NCBI RefSeq assembly: GCF_042652345.1
Contig: NZ_JBHSJJ010000001.1
Coordinates: forward strand, 186,001 to 250,000
Length of the DNA: 64,000 nt
Direction: 5' to 3'
Source: Negadavirga shengliensis
GTDB taxonomy: Bacteria > Bacteroidota > Bacteroidia > Cytophagales > Cyclobacteriaceae
Shown: positions 49,930 through 57,792 of the stretch, piece after piece
Position numbering within the stretch: the first letter of the stretch is position 1
Layout: each line of letters begins with the position of its first letter
Made by a program: the position numbers and the translations under genes
Notes under the pieces: generated by a model
Told to the model about the DNA's origin: nothing
Database searches by the model: none
The model's input: the letters and a program-made list of their open reading frames with translations, nothing else

Positions 49930-50688
49930 ATGAAACTGAATTACAGAAAAACAGGAGATGGAAAACCCTTGGTCATCCTGCATGGCCTTTTTGGATCGGC
50001 AGACAATTGGATGAGCGTCGCCAAAGACCTGCAAAAACATTATACCCTTTACCTGGTAGACCAGCGCAACCATGGTGATTCGGGTCACAGTGATGATTGG
50101 GATTATAAAGTGATGGCAGAGGATATCAATGACTTGCTGAAAGACAATGAGTTGGACAAAGTATATCTCATGGGTCATTCCATGGGAGGAAAGACCGCCA
50201 TGAATTTTGCCCTCCTCTATCCGGAAAAAGTCGAAAAACTGATTGTCGCTGATATCGCGCCCAGATATTATCCTGTCCATCACGAAACCATCCTGGAAGG
50301 ATTAAATGCCATCGATCTGGAAAAGCTCCAGTCCAGGAAAGAAGCCGATGAAAAACTGGCAGAGCACATTGAAGACCGAGGAATAAGACAGTTTCTTTTA
50401 AAAAGCCTGACCCGAAAGGACGGCAAATTTGTTTGGAAAATCAACCTCCCCGTGATCACAAAAAAAATAGAAAACATAGGCGAGCGGCTGGATACAGATA
50501 ATGTCTTCGGGAAACCTACGTTGTTTATGGGCGGTGCCAATTCCAATTATATACAAGACAAAGACAAACCCGATATCGACCGGATTTTTCCCAACAACCA
50601 TTTGGTCTTTATCAAGGAGGCAGGCCATTGGCTTCATGCCGACCAACCCGAAGCGGTGGCGAAGACGGTGAAAGCATTTCTGGGATAA
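49930..50688 (+). CDS. Alpha/beta hydrolase (YbfF-like esterase)
   Basis: The 252-residue product (ATG at 49930) has the alpha/beta-hydrolase core: HGLFGSADNW oxyanion-hole region, DQRNHGDSGHS, the nucleophile elbow GHSMGG with Ser84 of this numbering, the LIVADIAPRYYP loop and the catalytic His in EAGHWLHADQPEAV. It resembles YbfF-type esterases, which act on acyl-CoA or short-chain esters. The substrate here is unknown. The next gene follows in the same direction; no operon is certain. Confidence 0.9.
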   Translation: MKLNYRKTGDGKPLVILHGLFGSADNWMSVAKDLQKHYTLYLVDQRNHGDSGHSDDWDYKVMAEDINDLLKDNELDKVYLMGHSMGGKTAMNFALLYPEKVEKLIVADIAPRYYPVHHETILEGLNAIDLEKLQSRKEADEKLAEHIEDRGIRQFLLKSLTRKDGKFVWKINLPVITKKIENIGERLDTDNVFGKPTLFMGGANSNYIQDKDKPDIDRIFPNNHLVFIKEAGHWLHADQPEAVAKTVKAFLG

Positions 50689-50761
50689 AACCGGTTGAAA
50701 AAAATTCTTGTTTTCCTATACCTTTTACCACTGTAATATACATCAGAAATAGGATATCCTC

Positions 50762-51652
50762 ATGAAAGCAAAAAAAAAGGTTCATCTGGTATTAGGAAGT
50801 GGTGGTGCACGAGGTATCACGCATATTGGGGTCATAGAAGAACTTGAAAGGAATGGTTTTGAAATCATCAGTGTTGTGGGATGTTCGATGGGAGCAATCG
50901 TCGGAGGCTTATATTGTGCTGGTTTTCTAAATATTTATAAAAAATGGTTGCTGACCCTCACCAGGTCCAAAGTCTTCAACTTGTTTGATTTCACCTTTAC
51001 CAACAATGGGTTTTTAAAGGGGGAAAAAATCATTTCCAAGCTCCAGGAATTAACAGGAGATCAAAATATTGAAAAGTTTGCCATAAAATTCACAGCGGTA
51101 GCCACTGATGTATTACACAAAAAAGAAGTCCATTTCTGCAACGGAAATCTCTATAAGGCACTTAGGGCCTCCATGGGCATTCCGGGTGTTTTTACGCCCA
51201 TGTATGAAGATGATACATTTTTGGTAGATGGAGGGGTACTTAACCCCTTACCACTTAATTTGGTCAAAAAATGCCATCCCGATGAATGGATAATCGCAGT
51301 TAACCTGAATGGAAACAATCCCATAATTCTTCCTGAAGATAACGAAAGTGTATTTAAAAATTGGCCTTGGCTTAAAGATCTCAATTTGTCCATTGTCAAC
51401 ATCAACAAAACCAAAGAGGTAAAAAAAATTCCTTATTTCACCATTATCGATCTAATAAGTACCTCTTATGATTTTACACAGGACAGATTGGTCGAATTGA
51501 TGATACAGCTTTATCCACCAAATATCCTTGTCGAAATCCCGAGGAATGCCTGCAAGGTGTTTGACTTTCACAAAGCTGCTGAATTGATCACTATGGGAAA
51601 AAATCTCACTGAAAAAGCTTTGGAAGGAAACATACGGCTTTTGAAAGAATAA
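50762..51652 (+). CDS. Patatin-like phospholipase
   Basis: The 296-residue protein has the patatin glycine loop (SGGARG) and the nucleophile motif GCSMG with Ser42, then the catalytic Asp156 in VDGGVLNP. These form the Ser-Asp dyad of patatin lipases, which cut acyl chains from phospholipids. There is no signal peptide, so it is likely cytoplasmic. The sequence looks visibly richer in A/T than its neighbours (for example many AAA/AAT/TTT codons), which could mean recent gain, but this was judged by eye. Bacterial patatins include RssA-like proteins and toxic effectors; no partner gene is adjacent. Confidence 0.9.
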   Translation: MKAKKKVHLVLGSGGARGITHIGVIEELERNGFEIISVVGCSMGAIVGGLYCAGFLNIYKKWLLTLTRSKVFNLFDFTFTNNGFLKGEKIISKLQELTGDQNIEKFAIKFTAVATDVLHKKEVHFCNGNLYKALRASMGIPGVFTPMYEDDTFLVDGGVLNPLPLNLVKKCHPDEWIIAVNLNGNNPIILPEDNESVFKNWPWLKDLNLSIVNINKTKEVKKIPYFTIIDLISTSYDFTQDRLVELMIQLYPPNILVEIPRNACKVFDFHKAAELITMGKNLTEKALEGNIRLLKE

Positions 51653-51681
51653 CAAATCTGACAAGCAACCTGGAAAAAGAA

Positions 51682-51915
51682 CTAACCTCCAAATTTACGC
51701 CATAAATAAAGGAGAAATGTCAGTAAAATACTTATTAAAATGGAAATCCCCAATGGAAAATAGAAGGTGAACCGCTCCTTTTTTATCACAATATCTCCGG
51801 GCAACGGCTTCATATCCGGGAACTTATTCAGGAAATACAATACCAGTCCCGCCAAAACCATAAGCAGCCCGGTTATCACCAATAATTTCGCAATTCCGCC
51901 CATATTGTTTTCCAT
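51682..51915 (-). CDS. Small membrane protein, DUF2905 family
   Basis: The 77-residue protein has two membrane helices (GIAKLLVITGLLMVLAGLVLYFL and FTFYFPLGISILISILLTFLLYLW) joined by PDMKPLPGDIVIKKE, the conserved loop of DUF2905. Function is unknown. It is convergent with the patatin gene, 29 bases apart. Confidence 0.85.
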   Translation of the reverse strand: MENNMGGIAKLLVITGLLMVLAGLVLYFLNKFPDMKPLPGDIVIKKERFTFYFPLGISILISILLTFLLYLWRKFGG

Positions 51916-52052
51916 AACCCTGATTCAAATCATTTGGCTCGTGCGTCCTACAGGGGCAAATGTCAACAACCTCCTTTTGTGAAAGCGTCCTTTTTCACAA
52001 GCGCCCCGTGTACAAATTACGAAAATCGGAATCTCCGCCGATAATAAATCAG

Positions 52053-52060
52053 TATTTTTG
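52053..52060 (+). promoter_or_regulatory. -7 element of the RsmI-like methyltransferase gene
   Basis: TATTTTTG is an exact TAnnTTTG match, 26 bases before the ATG at 52087. No -33 box is clear. Confidence 0.5.
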
Positions 52061-52086
52061 AAAAAAAAATCCACAATCCCGCAACC

Positions 52087-52803
52087 ATGATCTCCACCGG
52101 AAAACTTTATCTGATTCCGAACGTTTTGGCCGAAAGCACGGCCTCCCATGTGATTTCGCCTCAAGTAAAGGAGGTCATCAGCCAAACCCGGTACTTTTTA
52201 GTGGAAAATTTCCGTACAGCCCGCCGCTATATCAGCAGCCTGAAGTTAGGGGTGGACCTGGAAGAGGTGCATATGGAATTGTTGGACAAAAAGACGCCCA
52301 TGGCTGCTGTTGAGAAGCTACTTGCCCCCGCCTTAAACGGTGAGGACGTCGGGATCATTTCAGAAGCGGGCTGTCCGGGAATAGCCGACCCAGGCGCTGT
52401 GGCAGTGGCAGCAGCCCATCGCCAAAACATCCAGGTAGTTCCGCTGGCCGGGCCCTCATCCATGTTTATGGCGCTAATGGCTTCCGGTTTTAACGGACAA
52501 GCGTTTACCTTTCACGGATACCTCCCCATAGACAGGAAAGAAAGACTAATGCTCCTCAAGTCACTGGAAAACCAAACCAAAAGGGATGGGAGCACCCAGA
52601 TGTTTATGGAAACCCCTTTCAGGAACCAGAAACTGATGGAGGACCTCGTTCAACATTTGCAGCCCGACACGTTATTGTGCATTGCCGCCAACATTACTGC
52701 TAAAGACGAGTTTATCCGTACGCTGCGCGTGGTTGATTGGAAAAAAAAGTTGCCTGACCTTCATAAAATTCCCACAGTATTTCTGCTTTCTAAACCCGCG
52801 TAG
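52087..52803 (+). CDS. SAM-dependent methyltransferase of the RsmI/tetrapyrrole-methylase fold
   Basis: The 238-residue protein has the RsmI-type order: GKLYLIPNVLAE start, a ENFRTARRYISSL segment, VGIISEAGCPGIADPGA (the SAM/substrate loop) and IQVVPLAGPSSMFMALMASGF, then TQMFMETPFRN. RsmI 2'-O-methylates C1402 of 16S rRNA, but this branch is more distant and shorter than RsmI, so the exact target is uncertain. It should be cytoplasmic. A short G/C-rich palindrome overlaps the stop codon without a T tail. Confidence 0.85.
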   Translation: MISTGKLYLIPNVLAESTASHVISPQVKEVISQTRYFLVENFRTARRYISSLKLGVDLEEVHMELLDKKTPMAAVEKLLAPALNGEDVGIISEAGCPGIADPGAVAVAAAHRQNIQVVPLAGPSSMFMALMASGFNGQAFTFHGYLPIDRKERLMLLKSLENQTKRDGSTQMFMETPFRNQKLMEDLVQHLQPDTLLCIAANITAKDEFIRTLRVVDWKKKLPDLHKIPTVFLLSKPA

Positions 52804-52960
52804 CGGGTGAAATTATTGTACTCAGAGATGGAAATCCCGAATCCTATGGACGGATTTGAGAATATTTTGACGTGGTTTTTTGCGGGGAACGAAGCAAAAA
52901 CCATGGCAAAATCCCAACCGGAGTTGAAAATCATATATAGCGGCGTCAACTAATCCTATA

Positions 52961-53623
52961 CTACTTGAAATAATACCTCAATGCCAAGTTGGGCTGGTCC
53001 AGAAAAGCATGCATGGTAAATTTCCAAGTGTTTGCATATCCAGCCATCTTCTCCTGTTGCAGGCTCCGGTGATGTGTCATGGAAAGCGAACTCTCCGCCA
53101 GGATCAGTTCCAGGCTCCATCGGTTGCTTGGGAAAAAGGCCAATCCCGCATTCCCGAACAACCCAAAATCGTGTTCTTCAGTAAATGTTTCACTTATAGC
53201 GCCACTGTTTGTGTACCTGCTTTGCCTTTCACGGTACTGGTACTTTGGCCCGTAGGTAGTGATCAAGTATAATTTGGGCTGTAGCGGAACATGTATTCTC
53301 AGTCCGCTGAATACGGTAAAATCTGTCAGACGGCTCTCCCCGCTATCGCCGTTCCTGCTTTCATTGTTATACAATGACCTGTTGTAGCCTGCTCCGCTGA
53401 TGATGCTGATCCGATCCCTGAAAAAATAGGCGTATTCGGGATAAAAAAAGAGGCCCCTGTTTGTATTTGTAAACGAGGATAAGGAGCCGAAAGATGATGT
53501 CCTTTCAGACAGGCCAAAGGTCAATCCGATCGCACGGGTGCCTTTTTCTATCTGGGCAGCTGCTGGTAAACTTATCAGAAAATAAGTCGCCAGCACCGTT
53601 AAAAACAGAAGAAACGCTTTCAT
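52961..53623 (-). CDS. Outer membrane beta-barrel protein
   Basis: The 220-residue protein has a signal peptide (MKAFLLFLTVLATYFLISLPAAAQ) and a mature part of alternating strands with aromatic residues (TRAIGLTFGLSERTSSF, GLFFYPEYAYFFRDR), ending NLALRYYFK. This looks like an 8-10-stranded OmpW/OmpA-barrel type. Function unknown. Its start overlaps the previous gene's stop by 4 bases (ATGA), so the two are one unit. Confidence 0.8.
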   Translation of the reverse strand: MKAFLLFLTVLATYFLISLPAAAQIEKGTRAIGLTFGLSERTSSFGSLSSFTNTNRGLFFYPEYAYFFRDRISIISGAGYNRSLYNNESRNGDSGESRLTDFTVFSGLRIHVPLQPKLYLITTYGPKYQYRERQSRYTNSGAISETFTEEHDFGLFGNAGLAFFPSNRWSLELILAESSLSMTHHRSLQQEKMAGYANTWKFTMHAFLDQPNLALRYYFK

Positions 53624-54219
53624 TGGCCACCGGGTTTTAAAAAATACATTATGCCGATGGTGGCTTGCGGCTGCAGACTGAGGCTGAGGCTTCTATCTTT
53701 ACTTTCAATGGCTCGGTCACTTTTGGTCCATCTTTGCCTGAGCCCCCCCAGTGTCAACTCGGCCATCCACTTGGGCCCTATCCTATACGCCATCCCCGGA
53801 GCAAGGGCTAAATCAACGGTATAAAAATCATAATCATCTTTTATATTAGTAAGGTATTCCGCCTTGGGCTGGGCAAAAAAGTACAGGTTTTCCGTCAAAT
53901 TGAAATACTTCCGGTAAAAAAAGCCCAACCCTCCCGCAAGCCTGGTTGTATTGCTTTTATTGCCTTGAGTGTCCACCTGCGTAGAGCGGTTAATGCTGAA
54001 TAAAGGTATAACCCCTATCGCTGCGCTGCTGCTGAGAAAATATCCGATGGTCGGATTTAAATTGAGTGCCATGTACCTGCTATGGAGGTCATTTTTCTGC
54101 TGGCTCCTGGACGCTTCCGTATGAAAACTGCCTCCGATGAACTTATCCCCCTTTTGAAACTGAGCAAAGGTCAAATGGCTGACCAGAAACATGGATGAGA
54201 GCAATAAGATGTGTTTCAT
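53620..54219 (-). CDS. Outer membrane beta-barrel protein, partner of the next gene
   Basis: The 199-residue product (ATG at 54219) has a signal peptide (MKHILLLSSMFLVSHLTFAQ) and a barrel-type mature part (KGDKFIGGSFHTEAS, NLNPTIGYFLSSSAAIGVIPLFSINR, LGFFYRKYFNLTENLYFFAQ). An earlier in-frame ATG (54276) adds 19 residues that do not fit a signal peptide. It is translated just before its neighbour (4-base overlap), and both are similar in size and type, so a paralogous pair is likely. Function unknown. Confidence 0.78.
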   Translation of the reverse strand: MKHILLLSSMFLVSHLTFAQFQKGDKFIGGSFHTEASRSQQKNDLHSRYMALNLNPTIGYFLSSSAAIGVIPLFSINRSTQVDTQGNKSNTTRLAGGLGFFYRKYFNLTENLYFFAQPKAEYLTNIKDDYDFYTVDLALAPGMAYRIGPKWMAELTLGGLRQRWTKSDRAIESKDRSLSLSLQPQATIGIMYFLKPGGQ

Positions 54220-54302
54220 ATCCAAAATGTTTTTGTAAAATCGTTGATAAAAAGACCATTCAGCACATTCCGGCATTGGTTGGGTAAAAATTCTCCTGCT
54301 TC

Positions 54303-54335
54303 AAAGCCCGTGATGATGAGTTTAACGGCTTTTTT
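54303..54335 (+). terminator. Terminator-like stem-loop in the region before pnuC
   Basis: AAAGCCCGT (54303-54311) pairs with ACGGCTTT (54325-54332) with one bulged C, followed by six T to 54335. No plus-strand gene ends just before it, and it lies 72 bases before the pnuC ATG, so it may be a leader attenuator rather than an ordinary terminator. Confidence 0.45.
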
Positions 54336-54407
54336 AGGAATAAGTTAAAAAAACGGCAAGCAGAATTAAAATTTTATTATTCCCCATTTTTATCCCATTT
54401 TCGGGCC

Positions 54408-55028
54408 ATGGATTGGCAATATCTTGTAGAAGGATTCTTGACGGGGATACAGCAAATGTCCCTTTTGGAGGCCATTGCGGTTTTCTTTGGTCTGGCCTCT
54501 GTTTTTTTTGCTCTGAGGGAGAATATTCTGGTTTTTCCCACCGGCATCATCAGCACTTTGATGTATGTATGGATATGCTTCCAGGTAAAATTATATGCGG
54601 ACATGGGGATCAATGCCTATTATTTCAGCATGTCCATTTACGGCTGGTATGTTTGGTCCCATCCCAGGCCAGGCGCCGCAAAGGTACCTGTCAAGTGGCT
54701 GAATGCAAAAGGCATTGTATCGGCACTGGCATTGCTGATGGCTTCCTATGGCATATTGTTTTGGGTTTTGTTTACTTTTACGGACAGCGACGTGCCCTAT
54801 TGGGATGCTTTTACCACCGCTTCTGCCTTTGTAGGGATGTGGCTGATGGCCAAAAAGAAAGTCGAAAACTGGATCGCCTGGATCATCACCGACCTGGTGT
54901 CTGTGCCGCTCTATTTTTATAAAGGGCTCATTCTGACCTCTTTTCAATTCCTGGTATTTACCATTCTGGCCGTCATGGGGTTGCTGGCCTGGATAAAATC
55001 GGCTAAACATGATGCTTCAACTTCCTAA
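54408..55028 (+). CDS. pnuC: Nicotinamide riboside transporter PnuC
   Basis: The 206-residue protein has about seven membrane helices and the family's W-rich segments (ENILVFPTGIISTLMYVWICFQVKLYADMGINAYYF, YGWYVW). PnuC brings nicotinamide riboside into the cell by facilitated diffusion driven by later phosphorylation. The next gene encodes a NadR-like kinase that would trap the substrate, and it overlaps the end by 20 bases. Related PnuT proteins carry thiamine, but the kinase context favours nicotinamide riboside. Confidence 0.93.
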   Translation: MDWQYLVEGFLTGIQQMSLLEAIAVFFGLASVFFALRENILVFPTGIISTLMYVWICFQVKLYADMGINAYYFSMSIYGWYVWSHPRPGAAKVPVKWLNAKGIVSALALLMASYGILFWVLFTFTDSDVPYWDAFTTASAFVGMWLMAKKKVENWIAWIITDLVSVPLYFYKGLILTSFQFLVFTILAVMGLLAWIKSAKHDASTS

Positions 55029-55542
55029 GCGCGTCGTCATTATAGGACCGGAATCCACCGGGAAAAGCACACTTTGTGCAGCATTGGCGGAAAAAACCGG
55101 GGAGCCCTGGGTGCCTGAATATGCCAGAACCTATTTAGAAAACTTAGGAAGACCCTACCGGTATGAAGACCTGCTTGAAATAGCCAAGGGGCAGGTAGGA
55201 GAGGAAGATAAGATGGCCATGTTGGCCGATAGGATGTTGTTTTGTGACACCGATCTCCACGTCATTAAAATATGGAGCGAGCACAAATACGGACATACTG
55301 ATCCTTGGATAGAAAAGGAAATTGCCCGCCGGGAATATCACCTGTACCTGTTGACGGACATCGACATGCCCTGGGAGCCAGACCCTCAAAGGGAATATCC
55401 AGATCCGGTCATGAGAAAATATTTTTATGACTGGTATGAAAGCATTTTAAAAGGCACCGGGATTCCTTTAGTTAAAATTACAGGAACTAAAGAAAAACGC
55501 CTCGATAAAGCCTACCGTGCCGTTCAGGAAATATTGGGATAA
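55009..55542 (+). CDS. NadR-like nicotinamide riboside kinase (AAA_28 type ATPase)
   Basis: The 177-residue protein has the P-loop GPESTGKST followed by VPEYARTYLENLG and the DTDLHVIKIWSEHKYG segment that is typical of the NadR C-terminal kinase domain. It phosphorylates nicotinamide riboside to NMN. The NMN adenylyltransferase and HTH parts of E. coli NadR are absent. It overlaps pnuC by 20 bases (either ATG at 55009 or 55012), so the pair forms one operon for NAD precursor salvage. Confidence 0.93.
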   Translation: MMLQLPKRVVIIGPESTGKSTLCAALAEKTGEPWVPEYARTYLENLGRPYRYEDLLEIAKGQVGEEDKMAMLADRMLFCDTDLHVIKIWSEHKYGHTDPWIEKEIARREYHLYLLTDIDMPWEPDPQREYPDPVMRKYFYDWYESILKGTGIPLVKITGTKEKRLDKAYRAVQEILG

Positions 55543-55580
55543 TATCTTATTTTTAGCGCAAGCGAGATAAGTATGAAAAA

Positions 55581-56237
55581 ATGATCCGTGTCACGGCATT
55601 GAATATCAAAAATACGCAGGATTCCCGGTTTGAAAAAGCCGTGGAAATGCTGCCTTTTTCTATAAAAAGCGAAGTGATGCGTTATAGAAAAAAGGATGAT
55701 CGATTTACCAGGGTTTTTGGAAAATTGTTACTCAAAGAACAACTGGCTGCTTTTAATTTTGAATCTCACCAAATCACCGATGTACAAAAAAGCACTTTCG
55801 GAAAACCCTTTCTGCCTATCGAACTTGAGTTTAATGTTTCCCATTCGGGAGAGTGGGTTGTCTGTGCCGCTTCTACGATTTGTGTTTTAGGGATAGATAT
55901 TGAAAAAATAAACCCTGAGGCGCCGATGGAAATCCGTGAGTTTTTTACACCGGAAGAGATGTCCCGGATAAATAACGGTGATGACCCGGCATCCGCACTC
56001 ATTCGGATTTGGACCAGAAAGGAGGCCGTGCTAAAGGCGGAGGGAAGCGGGATCAGCACTGGTTTGGAAAAAGTGGATACCACTACGGATTCTATTGCGT
56101 TTGCCGGAAGGCACTGGTTCCTCCAGGATATTTTTCTTGATCCTGCCTACCATTGTGCCCTGGCATCTGAGCGAAAAACAGGACATTCGTTACATATTTT
56201 CACACCTGCCCTTCTTTTCGATTGCCTTGGAATGTGA
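55581..56237 (+). CDS. 4'-phosphopantetheinyl transferase (Sfp type)
   Basis: The 218-residue protein has the Sfp-type motifs: KTFGKPF-like STFGKPFLP, FNVSHSGEWVVCA, GIDIEKI with the Mg-binding Asp/Glu and FFTPEE...WTRKEAVLKAEGSGI. It moves the phosphopantetheine arm from CoA to carrier proteins. The partner is probably an acyl carrier protein elsewhere; no NRPS or PKS is in the window. It is near the pnuC operon but 38 bases after it. Confidence 0.92.
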   Translation: MIRVTALNIKNTQDSRFEKAVEMLPFSIKSEVMRYRKKDDRFTRVFGKLLLKEQLAAFNFESHQITDVQKSTFGKPFLPIELEFNVSHSGEWVVCAASTICVLGIDIEKINPEAPMEIREFFTPEEMSRINNGDDPASALIRIWTRKEAVLKAEGSGISTGLEKVDTTTDSIAFAGRHWFLQDIFLDPAYHCALASERKTGHSLHIFTPALLFDCLGM

Positions 56238-56326
56238 GTTGTTGTCTGAAAAAAGCCAAATACCGGCCAGTCCGTTCTTCCATACCTCAAACTTTTATTT
56301 TATATTGACCCAAAAAATGAAATTAT

Positions 56327-57637
56327 ATGAGGTTGAAAACCTTTACTGTCTCCATTTTGATAATCCTGCTGCTGACAGCCTGTAGGGAAGGCTCTCCACC
56401 AAAAACCGCCCCCGAACAAGACAGTAAACTCAGGATACAAGCTGTAAATGAATCCGAAATCAAAAGCGGCGCCGGCCTGATTGCCGTCGTTGGGGCCAAT
56501 GTCATTGACGGCAAGGGCGGTCCCGTGCTTTCTTCTGCCACTGTGCTCATCCAAAATGACCGGATTTTGGAAGTTGGAAGGCATGATGAGATTCAAGTTC
56601 CCAAGGAAGCCCTGGTCTTCGAGGCAGAAGGTAAATACTTAGTCCCTGGGTTAATCGATGCCCATTTTCACCTGGACCAGCTTGAAGGACTTCCCCATAT
56701 TTTTCTGAAAAGAGGAATCACCAGTCTCCGTGACCCCGGAGCCTGGATAGAGGCTTATGACAATGAGAGAAAAACGAATGATGCCTTACCGAGGCTTTTC
56801 CTCACCGGTCCCCATTTTGATATGTTCCCTCCGGCCTATCCCAAGAATTCACTGATTATCAGCGATGAAGAAGAAGCCAAAATGCAGGTCAGGAAAATGG
56901 CAGAAAAAGGAGCGTCAGCGATAAAAATATACTATCGATTATCCTTGGGATCCATAAGGGCTGTTTGTGAAGAAGCCCAAAGACTGGGCCTTCCGGTAAC
57001 CGCCCATCTGGAAATCAGCGATGCACTGGAAGTGATCCGCAGGGGCGTGGACGGCATAGAGCACGTGACCTCCTTCGGCCTTTCACTGGTGGAACAGCCG
57101 GAAGCTGAGGCATACCGGCAAAGGGTCCTGGCCGACAATAATGCACGGAGAGAAGGCAGGTATGAAATGTGGCAGCATATCGACCCCAAGGGACCCAAAG
57201 CCATGGCCGCTTATCAGCTAATGGCCGACCGGAAAACATTTTTTTCTCCTACCTTGGCGGCTTTCGAAGCCCGTGATGACGCCCATACGCCGGTCAGGGT
57301 CGCCGGTTTTGAAAAGATGCTGGAGTTTACCGGTGAGGCTTACCGCCAAGGCGTCCAGATCGTAGTAGGTTCCCATTCCTATGTCCCCTATTCGGAATAT
57401 GGTTGGGCGTACCACCAGGAAATGGAGCTGTTACAGGAATCCGGGATGTCTCCTGAGGACATCCTCCAATCAGCCACCTACCAAAACGCCAGGTTTTTTA
57501 AAGTGGATGACCGGCTTGGGAGCATTGAAACCGGCAAAATAGCCGACCTTTTGCTCGTCGAATCAAATCCCTATGAAGATATCCGGAACATGCGGCAAAT
57601 AAACCGGGTGATGCTCAACGGCCGTTGGATAGAATAA
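56327..57637 (+). CDS. Amidohydrolase family lipoprotein
   Basis: The 436-residue protein has a lipobox LLTAC at Cys19, so it is exported and lipid-anchored. A metal-dependent hydrolase barrel follows, with the PGLIDAHFHLDQ HxH motif, the KIYYRLS lysine, HLEIS, the IEHVTSFG His and a C-terminal composite domain (GKIADLLLVESNPYEDI). Members cleave amide or similar bonds in small molecules or dipeptides. The substrate is unknown. It stands alone, with a strong bidirectional terminator after it. Confidence 0.9.
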   Translation: MRLKTFTVSILIILLLTACREGSPPKTAPEQDSKLRIQAVNESEIKSGAGLIAVVGANVIDGKGGPVLSSATVLIQNDRILEVGRHDEIQVPKEALVFEAEGKYLVPGLIDAHFHLDQLEGLPHIFLKRGITSLRDPGAWIEAYDNERKTNDALPRLFLTGPHFDMFPPAYPKNSLIISDEEEAKMQVRKMAEKGASAIKIYYRLSLGSIRAVCEEAQRLGLPVTAHLEISDALEVIRRGVDGIEHVTSFGLSLVEQPEAEAYRQRVLADNNARREGRYEMWQHIDPKGPKAMAAYQLMADRKTFFSPTLAAFEARDDAHTPVRVAGFEKMLEFTGEAYRQGVQIVVGSHSYVPYSEYGWAYHQEMELLQESGMSPEDILQSATYQNARFFKVDDRLGSIETGKIADLLLVESNPYEDIRNMRQINRVMLNGRWIE

Positions 57638-57721
57638 AAAACCATCCATGTTGTGTCAACATTGGGCCATACACATAATTTTTTCCCTGACCGCCTTATG
57701 GTTTGGAATTCCTGGAAAGAT

Positions 57722-57754
57722 AAAAGCAGCCCAGGATTTTGGGCTGCTTATTTT
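57722..57754. terminator. Bidirectional terminator between the amidohydrolase gene and clpB
   Basis: AAGCAGCCCA / TGGGCTGCTT is a perfect 10-bp stem with a 6-base loop, with T runs on both sides (TTTT at 57751-57754 on plus; AAAA at 57722-57725 for minus). It serves the two convergent genes. Confidence 0.88.
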
Positions 57755-57792
57755 CATGGTACCTCACCGTATCCTGTTGCCTATTTTCCTCC

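Noticed and set aside
50762..51652. Patatin as a type VI or anti-phage effector
   Set aside because: No partner, CBASS-like cyclase or secretion gene is adjacent; the only support is the lipase fold.
52794..52808. Palindrome ACCCGC-GTA-GCGGGT over the methyltransferase stop codon as a terminator
   Set aside because: No T run follows it, so it was not called a terminator.
54220..54407. TPP or NAD riboswitch before pnuC
   Set aside because: No thi-box (CUGAGA and its partner) and no recognisable NAD-II motif; only a terminator-like hairpin was found.
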